From positions 186,001 through 250,000 of the forward strand of contig NZ_LMLC01000002.1 in NCBI RefSeq assembly GCF_001421805.1: a stretch of DNA of 64,000 nucleotides, given 5' to 3'. Both the position numbers and the translations under genes were made by a program. This document shows positions 1 to 8,829 of this stretch, one piece after another. Origin of the DNA: Sphingomonas sp. Leaf34. Its GTDB lineage: Bacteria > Pseudomonadota > Alphaproteobacteria > Sphingomonadales > Sphingomonadaceae. Under the pieces are notes generated by a model that was not told the origin of the DNA, searched no databases, and worked only from the letters and a program-made list of their open reading frames with translations. Numbering within the stretch: position 1 is the stretch's first letter; every line of letters begins with the position of its first letter.

Positions 1-902
1 GTGAAGATCCGTTCGCCGGCGATCGACGCCTCGCCGACCGCGAGCTCGATCGGGAAGGTCTCGCCGCCCTTGCGCATCGCGCGCTCGAGACGGACGTTGC
101 CGATCACGTGGCGCTCGCCCGTCTCGCGGTAGGTGCGCAGATGCTGGTCGTGATCGCGCGCCTCGGTCTGCGGCATCAGCATCGCGACGTTCTGGCCGAT
201 GACGTCGCTCGCCGCATAGCCGAAGACGAGTTCGGCCGCCGCGCTGAACGACGAGACGATGCCGTTTTCGTTCATCACGATCATCGCATCGGGGACGGTG
301 TTCAGGATCGAGCGGAGATGATGTTCGCGCCGCACGATCGCGGCCTCGGCGGCCTTGTCCTGCGTGATGTCGCGGATGACCTTGCCGAACCCACGCAGCG
401 CGCCCGCGTCGTCGTGGAGCGCGGTGATCGTGACGTGCGCGAGGAATTCGGAGCCGTCCTTGCGAACCCGCCAGCTCTCCTCCTCGATCCGTCCGCAGGC
501 GTGCGCGCGCGCGAGGTCGGCGTGCGGCCTGCCTGCGGCGATATCGTCGGCGGGATAGAAGATTGAAAAGTCGCGGCCGATGATCTCCGCCTCAGCCCAG
601 CCCTTGATCCGCTCGGCGCCGCGGTTCCAGATCGTCACGCGGCCCCGCGGATCGAGCATGTAGATCGCATAGGTCGTGGCGCCATCGATCAGCAGACCGA
701 GCTCCTCCGCCAGCGTCGCATCGCCGCCCGCGACGGACCCGGGCGTGTTGTGGCCGTGCGGAGATTGCGACGCGATCATGCGGGCGGTACGATTGCTCGT
801 GGCGCGATGCGGCAATTCATTGAGCGATGGGCCTTGTTCGGCGAACGGTTCCGATCCGCCAGGAGTCGAGGTATCGACAGCCGACATCGCAACATGACCC
901 AT
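1..902 (-). CDS. PAS-domain sensor protein, FixL-like haem PAS (3' end outside window)
   Basis: Reading the minus strand from an ATG at 902 gives an open frame of 300 residues that runs off the left edge, so the output domain (kinase or other) is not visible. Residues about 65-180 form one PAS domain ending in a GKVIRDITQDK linker. Residues about 195-300 form a second PAS that closely resembles the oxygen-sensing domain of rhizobial FixL as I remember it. It has VIGQNVAMLMP, then a His-Asp pair in which His251 matches the FixL proximal haem ligand, Arg271 at the position of the distal arginine, and KGGETFPIELAVGE. Haem binding is inferred. The start is uncertain: an in-frame GTG lies 18 nt upstream and no ATG has a clear ribosome site. 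The universal stress gene lies upstream on the same strand. Confidence 0.85.
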   Translation of the reverse strand, partial: MGHVAMSAVDTSTPGGSEPFAEQGPSLNELPHRATSNRTARMIASQSPHGHNTPGSVAGGDATLAEELGLLIDGATTYAIYMLDPRGRVTIWNRGAERIKGWAEAEIIGRDFSIFYPADDIAAGRPHADLARAHACGRIEEESWRVRKDGSEFLAHVTITALHDDAGALRGFGKVIRDITQDKAAEAAIVRREHHLRSILNTVPDAMIVMNENGIVSSFSAAAELVFGYAASDVIGQNVAMLMPQTEARDHDQHLRTYRETGERHVIGNVRLERAMRKGGETFPIELAVGEASIAGERIF

Positions 903-1041
903 GCTAGGCGGTTTAGCCACTATACGCCAATACTCCTTCGATCGCCGTTATCGCAAACAATATTGTTCCGCCAATCCCTAGTCTTGGGTTTATTACTGCA
1001 AGCGTTCCCATATACTTGTGGATTGCGCGGCGTGCCATCGC

Positions 1042-1860
1042 TTAATGCGACAACAAAGTGCAGCACCGGCTGTGCAGCAACAGGTCTCGCGTCATGCCGC
1101 CGAATGCCCATTCGCGGATCCGGCTGTGACCGTAGGCGCCGGCGACGACGAGGTCCGCCTCGACCTCGTCGGCGAGGGCTGCGAGCGTGTCGATGCTGGT
1201 ACCCTTCATCCGAGCGACGACCTTGTCCGCATCGACGCCGTGGCGCGCGAGCCAAGCCGCGGCATCGTCGATCGGTGTGCGCGCGTCGATCGGGTCGATC
1301 GCGACCTCGGCGATGACGACGCGGTCGGCGGTGCGGAGCATCGGCAGCGCATCGCTGATCGCGCGGCGGCATTCGCGCGTGTCAGTCCACGCGACCATGA
1401 CGGTCGAGAAGGTCGCTGTGGCGGGACCGTCAGGAACGACGAGCACCGGGCGGCCGGCGCGCAGAATCAGGTCGCCGGTGTCGGCATGCGTCGCGAGGTC
1501 GGTCAAACCAGGCCCTGCGCTTGTGATGATCAGATCGGCGGCGCGCGCCTGCTGTGCGACGACGTGCGCGATGTTGGCCAGCGTCGGGATCGATCGCCAT
1601 TCGAGACTGTGCCGCGCGAGGCGTTTGTGCGCGTGGAATTCGGTCTTGGCGCGGGCGAGTTCGTCGGCGACGATCTCCCGCTCGATCACCGCATATTCGC
1701 CGCCGAGATAGCCGTCGCACGTCGCGATCGGGATCGGCCGGCAGGCCGCGATCCCGATCACCGCGGCGTCATACTGGTCGGCGAGCGTGGCCGCGACATC
1801 GAGCAGCGCGGCATTGGGGCGGCCACCATCGAGGTGCACCATCAGGGTCGAATAGGTCAT
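1042..1860 (-). CDS. Tandem universal stress protein (UspA family)
   Basis: The product is 272 residues, about twice a single Usp domain. Each half starts with a beta strand of Usp type (YSTLMVHL near residue 3, FSTVMVAW near residue 150). The C-terminal half carries the ATP-binding signature G-x2-G-x9-G-S/T as GAYGHSRIREWAFGGMT. The start at 1860 was chosen over a longer frame because GGAGGGAG lies just upstream and homologues begin at this strand. It sits between the PAS sensor and, divergently, the BON protein, which suggests a shared stress or low-oxygen response (inference). The ligand is unknown. Confidence 0.9.
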   Translation of the reverse strand: MTYSTLMVHLDGGRPNAALLDVAATLADQYDAAVIGIAACRPIPIATCDGYLGGEYAVIEREIVADELARAKTEFHAHKRLARHSLEWRSIPTLANIAHVVAQQARAADLIITSAGPGLTDLATHADTGDLILRAGRPVLVVPDGPATATFSTVMVAWTDTRECRRAISDALPMLRTADRVVIAEVAIDPIDARTPIDDAAAWLARHGVDADKVVARMKGTSIDTLAALADEVEADLVVAGAYGHSRIREWAFGGMTRDLLLHSRCCTLLSH

Positions 1861-1915
1861 GCGTGCTCTCCCTCCTTGCCGCGTTGTCGGCGTGGGGGAG
1901 GGCGAACAAAAGTAT

Positions 1916-1952
1916 CGGGAATTACGCAATGTCGGGACCTGCGTAGTTCCCG
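1916..1952. promoter_or_regulatory. Palindrome in the usp/BON divergent intergenic region
   Basis: Arms of 13 nt (1916-1928 CGGGAATTACGCA and 1940-1952 TGCGTAGTTCCCG) are complementary except for one position and are separated by 11 nt. The element lies within the 173-bp gap between two divergent genes, so it could be an operator or an RNA hairpin in either leader. It does not match FNR, CRP or EcfG spacing. Its binding factor is unknown. Confidence 0.55.
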
Positions 1953-2033
1953 AGACTGTCGGCGGACGGCCGCGTCGATAGGATTGCGCGCATCGGTACG
2001 GGACCGCCTGCGCCGCGATTTTGGGAGAGTGTC

Positions 2034-2684
2034 ATGTCGCACGACGCAAGACTGCAAGAGGCCGTGCTCGCCGAACTCAACTGGGATCCCAGCGTCCCCG
2101 CCGGGCATATCGGCGTGACCGCGAACAACGGCGTCGTCACGCTGAGCGGCCATGCGGGCAGCTATGCGGCCAAATATGCCGCCGAACGCGCCGCGGCGCG
2201 CGTCGACGGCGTCAAGGCGGTGGTCGAAGCCATCGAGGTGCAACTAGAGGACCGCTTCAAGCGCGGAGACGAGGCGATCGCCAGCGCAATCGTGGAGCGG
2301 CTGTCCTGGGATACGACGATCCCGCACGACAGCGTGAAGGCGCAGGTCGAGGATGGCTGGGTGAGCCTGCGCGGCGAGGTACGCTGGCATTTCGAGCGGG
2401 ATGCGGCCGAGGCGGCGGTGCGGCCGCTGGCGGGCGTGGTCGGCGTGATCAACCACATCACGCTGAAACCGCGCGTCGACGTGACCGATGTCAGCAACGA
2501 TATCCGGACCGCGCTGCACCGCTCGTGGTTCTTCGACGGCGACACGATCAAGGTGTCGGTGGATGGGGGCACGGTGCGGCTGACGGGGTCGGTCGATTCG
2601 CCGCACGACCGGATGGTCGCCGAGCGCACCGCCTGGGCCGCGCCGGGTGCGGTGAAGGTCGAGAACATGCTTGAGATTGTCTGA
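2034..2684 (+). CDS. BON-domain protein with three BON repeats
   Basis: The 216-residue product consists almost wholly of three BON modules, at about residues 5-70, 77-145 and 150-216. Each has the typical core of a short helix, a strand pair with NNGVVTLSGHAGS, DGWVSLRGEVRW or DGGTVRLTGSVDS, and a closing helix. There is no signal peptide or membrane segment, so it is predicted cytoplasmic, unlike OsmY. GGGAG sits 4 nt before the ATG. BON proteins are generally linked to osmotic or envelope stress; the exact role here is inferred from the neighbouring usp gene. Confidence 0.88.
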   Translation: MSHDARLQEAVLAELNWDPSVPAGHIGVTANNGVVTLSGHAGSYAAKYAAERAAARVDGVKAVVEAIEVQLEDRFKRGDEAIASAIVERLSWDTTIPHDSVKAQVEDGWVSLRGEVRWHFERDAAEAAVRPLAGVVGVINHITLKPRVDVTDVSNDIRTALHRSWFFDGDTIKVSVDGGTVRLTGSVDSPHDRMVAERTAWAAPGAVKVENMLEIV

Positions 2685-2875
2685 GGTTAGGCGCTGTCGT
2701 CGGACCACGAACGTCATGTCGTCAACCGGTCCGGTTGGTGGCGCGCGACGCGTCGTGGGGGAGTCTCGACTCAATCCGAGCGACTAGTAGCCAGCTCTTT
2801 CGATGGCGAACGTCGATCATCCGATGCGAACGTCAAGCAACTCGCTTCGCCCGGCCTTTTTAAACGCCAGACGAG

Positions 2876-2953
<78 letters not shown>

Positions 2954-3121
2954 ACTGCGATGGCCCTTAGCCTCAGCCTTCGCAGTATGGCAAGCGGCTT
3001 CGTATCCCGCGGGCCGAAAGACGCTGCCGGGGGCAGCGGGGAGCGCGCGGTACGGTCGTGCGTGCGGCGGGTGCGACGATGCGAGGTTCCGATCGCGGCG
3101 CGGCTGTGGCAGAGCCTTCGC

Positions 3122-4165
3122 ATGGGTGGGACATCGAAAACCGCGCGGTTGCGCAATCTCGTGATCGGCGTCGTCGCCATGCTGGCCGGCAGTGGTCCGG
3201 CAGCGGCGCAGGACGATGCCGGATTTCAGGCCTATATGGTCGCACTCCGGCAACAGGCGCTTGCCGAAGGCGTCAGCACGCGGACGGTGAATGCGGTGTT
3301 TCCAGGCCTGACGCTGAACCAGCGGGTCATCGATCTCGACCGGCAGCAACCGGGTGCAGCCAATCCGAGCGCGGTACCGGCGTTCGCGCCGTATCGCTCG
3401 CAGCATGTCGATGCGGCAAGGATTGGGCGCGGTCGCCAGACGTATCAGGCGCAGCGTTATCGTCTGCAGCGGATCGAGCAGCAGACCGGCGTGCCTGAAT
3501 CGATCATGGTCGCGATCTGGGGGCATGAGACGAATTACGGTAGCTATACCGGCAATTTCGATCTCCTACGGTCGCTCGCCAGCCTCGCCTATGAGGGGCG
3601 TCGTCGATCGCTGTTCGCGGGCGAGTTCATCGCCGGGCTTAAGATGCTCGATCGCGGCGTGACGCGCGAGCAGCTCAAGGGAAGCTGGGCAGGCGCGACC
3701 GGCAATCCGCAGTTCCTGCCGTCGATCTATCTGCGTCTCGCGCGGGACGGCGATGGCGACGGGCGCGCGGATATCTGGAAAAGTGCGGCCGATACGCTGG
3801 CGTCGATCGGCAATTACTTCGTCGATGCCGGCTGGCGCGCGGGGCAGCCCTGGGGCGTTGCGGTCAACGTACCCGCAGCATTCGACCGGTCGCAGGTCCG
3901 CAACCGGCTCGTATCGCCCCGTTGCCCGCGCGTTTTCGAACGGCATAGCGGCTGGCGCACGATCGCCGAATGGCGTGCGCTCGGCATCACGCCGCAAGGG
4001 CGCAGCCTGCCCGCGGACAGCGTGATGGCGACGCTGCTCGAGCCGGACGGGCAGGGGGCGACCGCGTATCTGCTGACGAGCAACTACCGCGTGATCCTCG
4101 ATTATAACTGTTCGAACTTCTACGCGCTGTCGGTCGGGCTGCTGGCGGACGCGGTCGAGCGTTAG
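3122..4165 (+). CDS. Lytic murein transglycosylase, MltB/SLT family
   Basis: The 347-residue product has a signal peptide (hydrophobic 12-27, cleavage after AAAQ near 30) and an MltB-like transglycosylase domain. The motif IWGHETNYGSYTG near residues 132-144 contains the expected catalytic glutamate, Glu136. It should cleave peptidoglycan glycan strands in the periplasm. A C-terminal peptidoglycan-binding domain is present in part (LYGI-like region ITPQGRSL). The frame is open upstream through the antisense of tRNA-Pro, so the start was placed at 3122, where the signal peptide begins; no strong ribosome site is seen. The next gene is another cell-wall enzyme. Confidence 0.88.
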   Translation: MGGTSKTARLRNLVIGVVAMLAGSGPAAAQDDAGFQAYMVALRQQALAEGVSTRTVNAVFPGLTLNQRVIDLDRQQPGAANPSAVPAFAPYRSQHVDAARIGRGRQTYQAQRYRLQRIEQQTGVPESIMVAIWGHETNYGSYTGNFDLLRSLASLAYEGRRRSLFAGEFIAGLKMLDRGVTREQLKGSWAGATGNPQFLPSIYLRLARDGDGDGRADIWKSAADTLASIGNYFVDAGWRAGQPWGVAVNVPAAFDRSQVRNRLVSPRCPRVFERHSGWRTIAEWRALGITPQGRSLPADSVMATLLEPDGQGATAYLLTSNYRVILDYNCSNFYALSVGLLADAVER

Positions 4166-4271
4166 GCGGAATTTACGCGCAACGCGGGCGTGACGCGGTC
4201 GCGCCGCGGGGCTATGACCTGCATCACATCCTGCCCACGGATCGAGTTCCCTTTTGCTCACGGAATACCCC

Positions 4272-5435
4272 ATGAAGAAGCTGATCGTCGCACCGCTCGT
4301 CGCCCTCGCGCTGGCGCACCCGTCCATCGCCGCCGCGCCGCAATTCCAGACCGCGGCGCCGATCGCGTATATGGAGGACCTGTCGTCGGGTGCCGTGCTG
4401 TTCGCACGCGATGCCGATCGTCGGATGCCGCCGGCGTCGCTCGCCAAGATGATGACGGTCTATGTCGCGTTCGACATGGTGAAGAAGGGCGAGCTGAAGC
4501 TCGACCAGATGATGCCGGTACGGCCCGAAACCTGGGCGAAATGGCATGGTCCGTCAGCGGGTTCGACGATGTTCCTGTCGTCGGGTGAGAATGTCAGCGT
4601 CGCCAATCTGCTGTACGGCATCGTCACGCTGTCGGGCAACGACGCGTGCATCGTGCTCGCCGAGGGCATTTCGGGGTCGGAGCAGGCCTTTACCGAACGG
4701 ATGAACCGCAAGGCGGCCGAACTGGGCCTGAAGGACAGCCATTTCGGTACCGCGAACGGCTGGCCCGACAACGGCGTCACCTATGTCACAGCGCACGATC
4801 TTGCCAAGCTCGCGGCGGCGACGATCACGAACTATCCTGACCTGTACAAGCAGTTCTACTCGAAGCGCGACTTCACCTGGGGCAAGACGATGGGCGGCAG
4901 CGCGATCACCCAGGCGAACCGCGATCCGATCCTCGGTCGCGTCGCGGGCGCCGATGGCCTGAAGACCGGTCACACCGAGGAGGCGGGCTATGGCTTCACC
5001 GGCTCGGCGGTGCAGAATGGCCGTCGCCTCGTGATGGTGGTCGCCGGCCTGACCAGCTCGGGTCAGCGCGCCGAGGAATCGGTCCGCTTCATGGAATGGG
5101 GCTTCCGCGCTTGGCAGTCCAAGCCGATCGTCGCCAAGGGCAAGATGGTCGAGACCGCCGCTGTCCAGCTCGGCGATTCGTCGTCGGTCGGGCTCGTCGC
5201 GCCCAAGGCGCTGACCGTGACGCTGCCCGCCGGCACCTCGCCGGCGATGACCGCCAAGGTCGTTTATGACGGACCGATCAAGGCGCCGATCAAGGCGGGG
5301 CAGCATGTCGCCGATCTCGTCGTTACCACGTCCGACGGTCTTCAGCAGACGATGCCGCTGGTTGCCGACAAAGACGTCGGCGAGGCCGGCTTTTTCGGTC
5401 GAGCATGGGCAGGACTGACCGGCTTTTTCGGCTGA
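4272..5435 (+). CDS. dacC: D-alanyl-D-alanine carboxypeptidase (PBP5/6 type)
   Basis: The 387-residue serine-type carboxypeptidase trims the terminal D-Ala from peptidoglycan pentapeptides. A signal peptide occupies about residues 1-22. The three catalytic motifs are all present: SLAK (Ser56-Lys59), SGN (121-123) and KTG (231-233). A C-terminal PBP5-type beta domain follows and the protein ends GRAWAGLTGFFG, a short amphipathic tail that probably anchors it to the membrane. The start at MKKLIV is set by the signal peptide. Gene order in relatives often has tmk after it; here holB follows after 28 nt. Confidence 0.93.
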   Translation: MKKLIVAPLVALALAHPSIAAAPQFQTAAPIAYMEDLSSGAVLFARDADRRMPPASLAKMMTVYVAFDMVKKGELKLDQMMPVRPETWAKWHGPSAGSTMFLSSGENVSVANLLYGIVTLSGNDACIVLAEGISGSEQAFTERMNRKAAELGLKDSHFGTANGWPDNGVTYVTAHDLAKLAAATITNYPDLYKQFYSKRDFTWGKTMGGSAITQANRDPILGRVAGADGLKTGHTEEAGYGFTGSAVQNGRRLVMVVAGLTSSGQRAEESVRFMEWGFRAWQSKPIVAKGKMVETAAVQLGDSSSVGLVAPKALTVTLPAGTSPAMTAKVVYDGPIKAPIKAGQHVADLVVTTSDGLQQTMPLVADKDVGEAGFFGRAWAGLTGFFG

Positions 5436-5463
5436 TGACCCTGGCGCCTATAGTGGTGCAGGC

Positions 5464-6441
5464 ATGACGCCGATCATCGGCAACACCGCTGCGCAGGCGG
5501 CCTTTCTGGCCGCCATGCGCGGCGGGTCGCTGCATCACGCATGGCTGATCGCTGGGCCGCAGGGCGTCGGCAAGGCGAGTTTCGCGCGCGCCGTGGCGAT
5601 GCGGATGCTGGCGGATGCGGCCGAACCCGATGACGGGTCTGCCGGGTGGGAGGTTCCGGAAGGAAACCGGACGCGGTCGCTGATGGAGGCCGGGTCGCAT
5701 CCCGACTTCCGCATACTCGCGCGATTGCCGAAAGATCCGGAAAAGCCCGATCAGGATCTAGCGCGCAGTATCACGATCGCGCAGGTGCGTACGCTGCAAC
5801 CGCTGTTCGCAACCACGCCGTCGATGAGTCCGCGGCGCGTGGTCGTCATCGACGCGATCGACGATCTGGAGCGGGGCGGTGCCAATGCGCTACTCAAGAA
5901 TCTCGAAGAGCCGCCCGCGGGGACGATCTTCCTGCTCGTCAGCCACGCGCCGGGGCGGTTGCTGCCAACGATCCGTTCGCGCTGTCGTCTGCTGCGGTTC
6001 GAGGCGCTCACCGACGGCGATGTCGCGACCGCGATCCGGACGCTGCAGCCCGACGCTGGCGAGGACGAGGTCGCCGCGCTGGTCCGCGCGAGCGACGGCG
6101 CGCCCGGCCGCGCGCTGCGCTATGCCGGGCTCGACATCGCCGCGATCGACGATGCCATCGCCGCGATCGCACAGGACGGCGACCGCGATAACGGACGCCG
6201 GTTGAAGCTCGCCAAGGCGCTGGGGCTCAAGGCGGCGCAACCGCGCTACGAGGCATTTCTCGACCGCGCGCCCGCGTTTATCGCCGACGCGGCACGGACC
6301 CGGTCGGGGCCGGCGCTGCGCGCCGCGCTCGATGCGCACGCCGCTGCGCGCGAGCTGGCGGGGGCTGCGATCGGCCTGTCGCTCGACGCGCAGGCGACCG
6401 TGTTCGAGATGGCGGGGATCGTCGCGACATTACGCCAGTGA
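5464..6441 (+). CDS. holB: DNA polymerase III subunit delta prime
   Basis: The 325-residue clamp-loader subunit contains an AAA+ fold. It has a complete P-loop GPQGVGKAS (31-39), a Walker B region RVVVIDAIDDL and the sensor segment NALLKNLEEPP followed by SHAPGRLLPTIRSRC, which is characteristic of delta prime. A cysteine-bearing zinc module like that of DnaX is not seen. It heads a run with metG, tatD and an MBL hydrolase, an order common in alphaproteobacteria. The usual thymidylate kinase gene is not found just upstream. Confidence 0.93.
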   Translation: MTPIIGNTAAQAAFLAAMRGGSLHHAWLIAGPQGVGKASFARAVAMRMLADAAEPDDGSAGWEVPEGNRTRSLMEAGSHPDFRILARLPKDPEKPDQDLARSITIAQVRTLQPLFATTPSMSPRRVVVIDAIDDLERGGANALLKNLEEPPAGTIFLLVSHAPGRLLPTIRSRCRLLRFEALTDGDVATAIRTLQPDAGEDEVAALVRASDGAPGRALRYAGLDIAAIDDAIAAIAQDGDRDNGRRLKLAKALGLKAAQPRYEAFLDRAPAFIADAARTRSGPALRAALDAHAAARELAGAAIGLSLDAQATVFEMAGIVATLRQ

Positions 6442-6490
6442 GCGCCTGCACAGGCTTCACCTGATCGGGCCGATGCTCTAGGAGCGCGGC

Positions 6491-8038
6491 ATGGCCGACC
6501 CTTTCTATATCACCACCGCAATCCACTATCCCAACGGCCGTCCGCATATCGGCCACGCGTACGAGATGGTCGCCGCGGATGCGATCGCGCGCTTCCAGCG
6601 TCAGGCCGGGTGCGACGTGCTGTTCCAGACCGGCACCGACGAGCATGGCCTCAAGATGGTCCAGACCGCGCGCGAGCGCGATATCACGGTGCGCGACCTT
6701 GCTAACGAAATGTCGTCCTATTTCCATGAGATGGCGGATCGTCTTGGCATCTCGTACGACCGTTTCATCCGCACCGTCGACGAGGATCACTACGCCGCGA
6801 GCGCCGCGATCTGGCAGGCGATGGCGGACGCCGGCGACCTGTATCTTGATCGGTACGAAGGCTGGTATTCGGTCCGCGACGAGGCGTTCTACGACGAATC
6901 CGAACTGACCGGGGAGGGCGATGATCGCCGCTCGCCGCAGGGTACGCCTGTCGAATGGACCGCCGAGGAGACCTGGTTCTTCCGCCTGTCGAAATATCAG
7001 CAGCCGTTGCTCGACCTCTTCGCCGCCAACCCCGATTTCATCCGCCCCGAGAGCCGTCGCAACGAGGTGATGCGCTTCGTCGAGGGCGGGCTGAAGGATC
7101 TGTCGGTCTCACGCACCAGCTTCGACTGGGGCGTGCCGGTGCCCGGCAGCCCGGGACACGTCATGTATGTCTGGGTCGATGCGCTCACCAACTATCTGAC
7201 CGGGATCGGTTATCCCAACATGACCGGCGACAAGGCGAAATACTGGCCGGCGGATATCCATCTGATCGGCAAGGACATCGTCCGCTTTCACGCGGTCTAC
7301 TGGCCGGCGTTCCTGCTGTCGGCAGGGATTCCCTTGCCGAAAAGCGTGTTCGGCCATGGCTTCCTGCTGACGCGTGGCGAGAAGATGTCGAAATCGGTCG
7401 GTAACGTCGTCGACCCGATGGCGCTGGCGGATGCGTTCGGCGTCGACGCGCTGCGCTATTTCTTCCTCCGCGAGGTCAGCTTCGGCCAGGACGGCAGCTA
7501 TTCGCCCGAGGCGATCGTGATGCGGGTAAATGCCGAGCTGGCGAACAGCTTCGGCAACCTCGCGCAGCGGACGTTGTCGTTTATCGCCAAGAACCTGAGC
7601 GGTGAGTTTCCCACGGCTGGTGATGCTCAGGACGCCGACGGGATGCTGATCGAAGAGGTCGTCGTCGCCTGCGCCGGGTTGAAGTCGGGCTTCACCGATC
7701 TCGCGCTGTCGCAAGGCATCGAGGCGTGGATGCGCGGCGTGTTCGCGTGCAACCAGTATATCGACGCGCAGGCCCCCTGGGCGTTGCGCAAGACCGATCC
7801 CGAGCGGATGCACGCGGTGCTCCGCACGCTGGTTCGCGCGATCCGCATGCTGGCGATCGCGATCCTGCCGGTCGTGCCCGAGTCCGCGGGCAAGGTCCTC
7901 GATCAGATCGGCGCGACCGAGCGCGACCATGCGGCGATCGACGATGACGGCTGGTACGACCGGACTGCGGCATCGGGCTTCCGGATCGCCCCCCCATCGC
8001 CCGTATTTCCCCGTCTCGAAATGCCCGCGGAGGCCTGA
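6491..8038 (+). CDS. metG: Methionyl-tRNA synthetase
   Basis: This class I synthetase of 515 residues has the signature HIGH (19-22) and KMSKS (298-302). The connective region around residues 130-160 lacks CxxC pairs, so it is the zinc-free form. The protein stops after the anticodon-binding helical domain and has no C-terminal EMAP-type tRNA-binding domain, matching the short form. It overlaps tatD by one base (TGATG), which implies translational coupling. Confidence 0.96.
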   Translation: MADPFYITTAIHYPNGRPHIGHAYEMVAADAIARFQRQAGCDVLFQTGTDEHGLKMVQTARERDITVRDLANEMSSYFHEMADRLGISYDRFIRTVDEDHYAASAAIWQAMADAGDLYLDRYEGWYSVRDEAFYDESELTGEGDDRRSPQGTPVEWTAEETWFFRLSKYQQPLLDLFAANPDFIRPESRRNEVMRFVEGGLKDLSVSRTSFDWGVPVPGSPGHVMYVWVDALTNYLTGIGYPNMTGDKAKYWPADIHLIGKDIVRFHAVYWPAFLLSAGIPLPKSVFGHGFLLTRGEKMSKSVGNVVDPMALADAFGVDALRYFFLREVSFGQDGSYSPEAIVMRVNAELANSFGNLAQRTLSFIAKNLSGEFPTAGDAQDADGMLIEEVVVACAGLKSGFTDLALSQGIEAWMRGVFACNQYIDAQAPWALRKTDPERMHAVLRTLVRAIRMLAIAILPVVPESAGKVLDQIGATERDHAAIDDDGWYDRTAASGFRIAPPSPVFPRLEMPAEA

Positions 8039-8829
8039 TGCTCGCCGACAGCCACTGCCATCTGAACTACAAGGGCCTTGTCGAGGACCAGCAGGCGGTA
8101 CTCGAGCGCGCCCGGGCGCGTGGTGTGACCGCGATGCTCAACATCTCGACGCGCGAGAGCGAGTGGGACGATATCGTCGCGACCGCCGAACGTGAGCCAG
8201 ACGTCTGGGCGACGATCGGCATCCACCCGAACGAGGCCGACACCTATCCCGACGTCGACGCGGCCAAACTGATCGCGCGCGCACGACATCCGCGCGTGGT
8301 CGGTCTCGGCGAGAGTGGCCTCGACTATTTCCGCGATACCTCGGACCGCGCACGCCAGCAGGCAAGCTTCCGTGCGCACATCGCGGCGTCGCGCGAGACC
8401 GGGTTGCCGATCGTCGTCCACACGCGCGATGCCGAGGACGATACCGCGGCGATCATGGCCGAAGAAATGGGGAAGGGGGCCTATCCCGGCGTCATCCACT
8501 GCTTCACGGCGAGTGGAGCTTTCGCCAACAAGGCGTTGGATATGGGGCTTTATATCTCGATATCGGGGATCGTGACGTTCAAGAACGCGCGCGACCTCCA
8601 GGAGACCGCGGCGCGCCTGCCGATCAACCGCCTGCTGATCGAGACCGATGCGCCGTTCCTCGCGCCGGTACCGCATCGTGGCAAGACGGGCGAACCTGGC
8701 TTCGTCGCCGACACCGCCAAGTTTCTCGCCGACCTGCGCGGGGAGAATGTCGAGGATTTGTCGCGTCGTACCGCGGAGAACTTCCACACGCTGTTCGCCA
8801 AGACGAGGGTGTCCGGGGCGGTCGTATGA
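8038..8829 (+). CDS. TatD-family metal-dependent hydrolase
   Basis: The 263-residue TIM-barrel amidohydrolase belongs to the TatD group (metal-dependent DNase/deoxyribonuclease-like). Metal ligands are visible in DSHCHL (4-9), GIHPNEAD, GLGESGLDY, VVHTRDAEDD, VIHCFTAS and ETDAPFLAP. It lies between metG and a beta-lactamase-fold hydrolase with 1-nt and 4-nt overlaps. The true substrate of this group in bacteria is not settled. Confidence 0.93.
   Translation: MLADSHCHLNYKGLVEDQQAVLERARARGVTAMLNISTRESEWDDIVATAEREPDVWATIGIHPNEADTYPDVDAAKLIARARHPRVVGLGESGLDYFRDTSDRARQQASFRAHIAASRETGLPIVVHTRDAEDDTAAIMAEEMGKGAYPGVIHCFTASGAFANKALDMGLYISISGIVTFKNARDLQETAARLPINRLLIETDAPFLAPVPHRGKTGEPGFVADTAKFLADLRGENVEDLSRRTAENFHTLFAKTRVSGAVV

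Noticed and set aside
108..566. 152-residue plus-strand frame over the PAS gene
   Set aside because: It is the complement of a clear PAS domain on the minus strand and shows no family features.
944..969. EcfG-like box upstream of the PAS gene on the minus strand
   Set aside because: GGAAC is present, but at 17-nt spacing the -10 reads CGGC rather than CGTT, which is too weak to claim.
1916..1952. EcfG promoter reading of the usp/BON palindrome
   Set aside because: GGAAC occurs on the minus strand but the nearest CGTA is 19 nt away, outside the 16-17 nt spacing.
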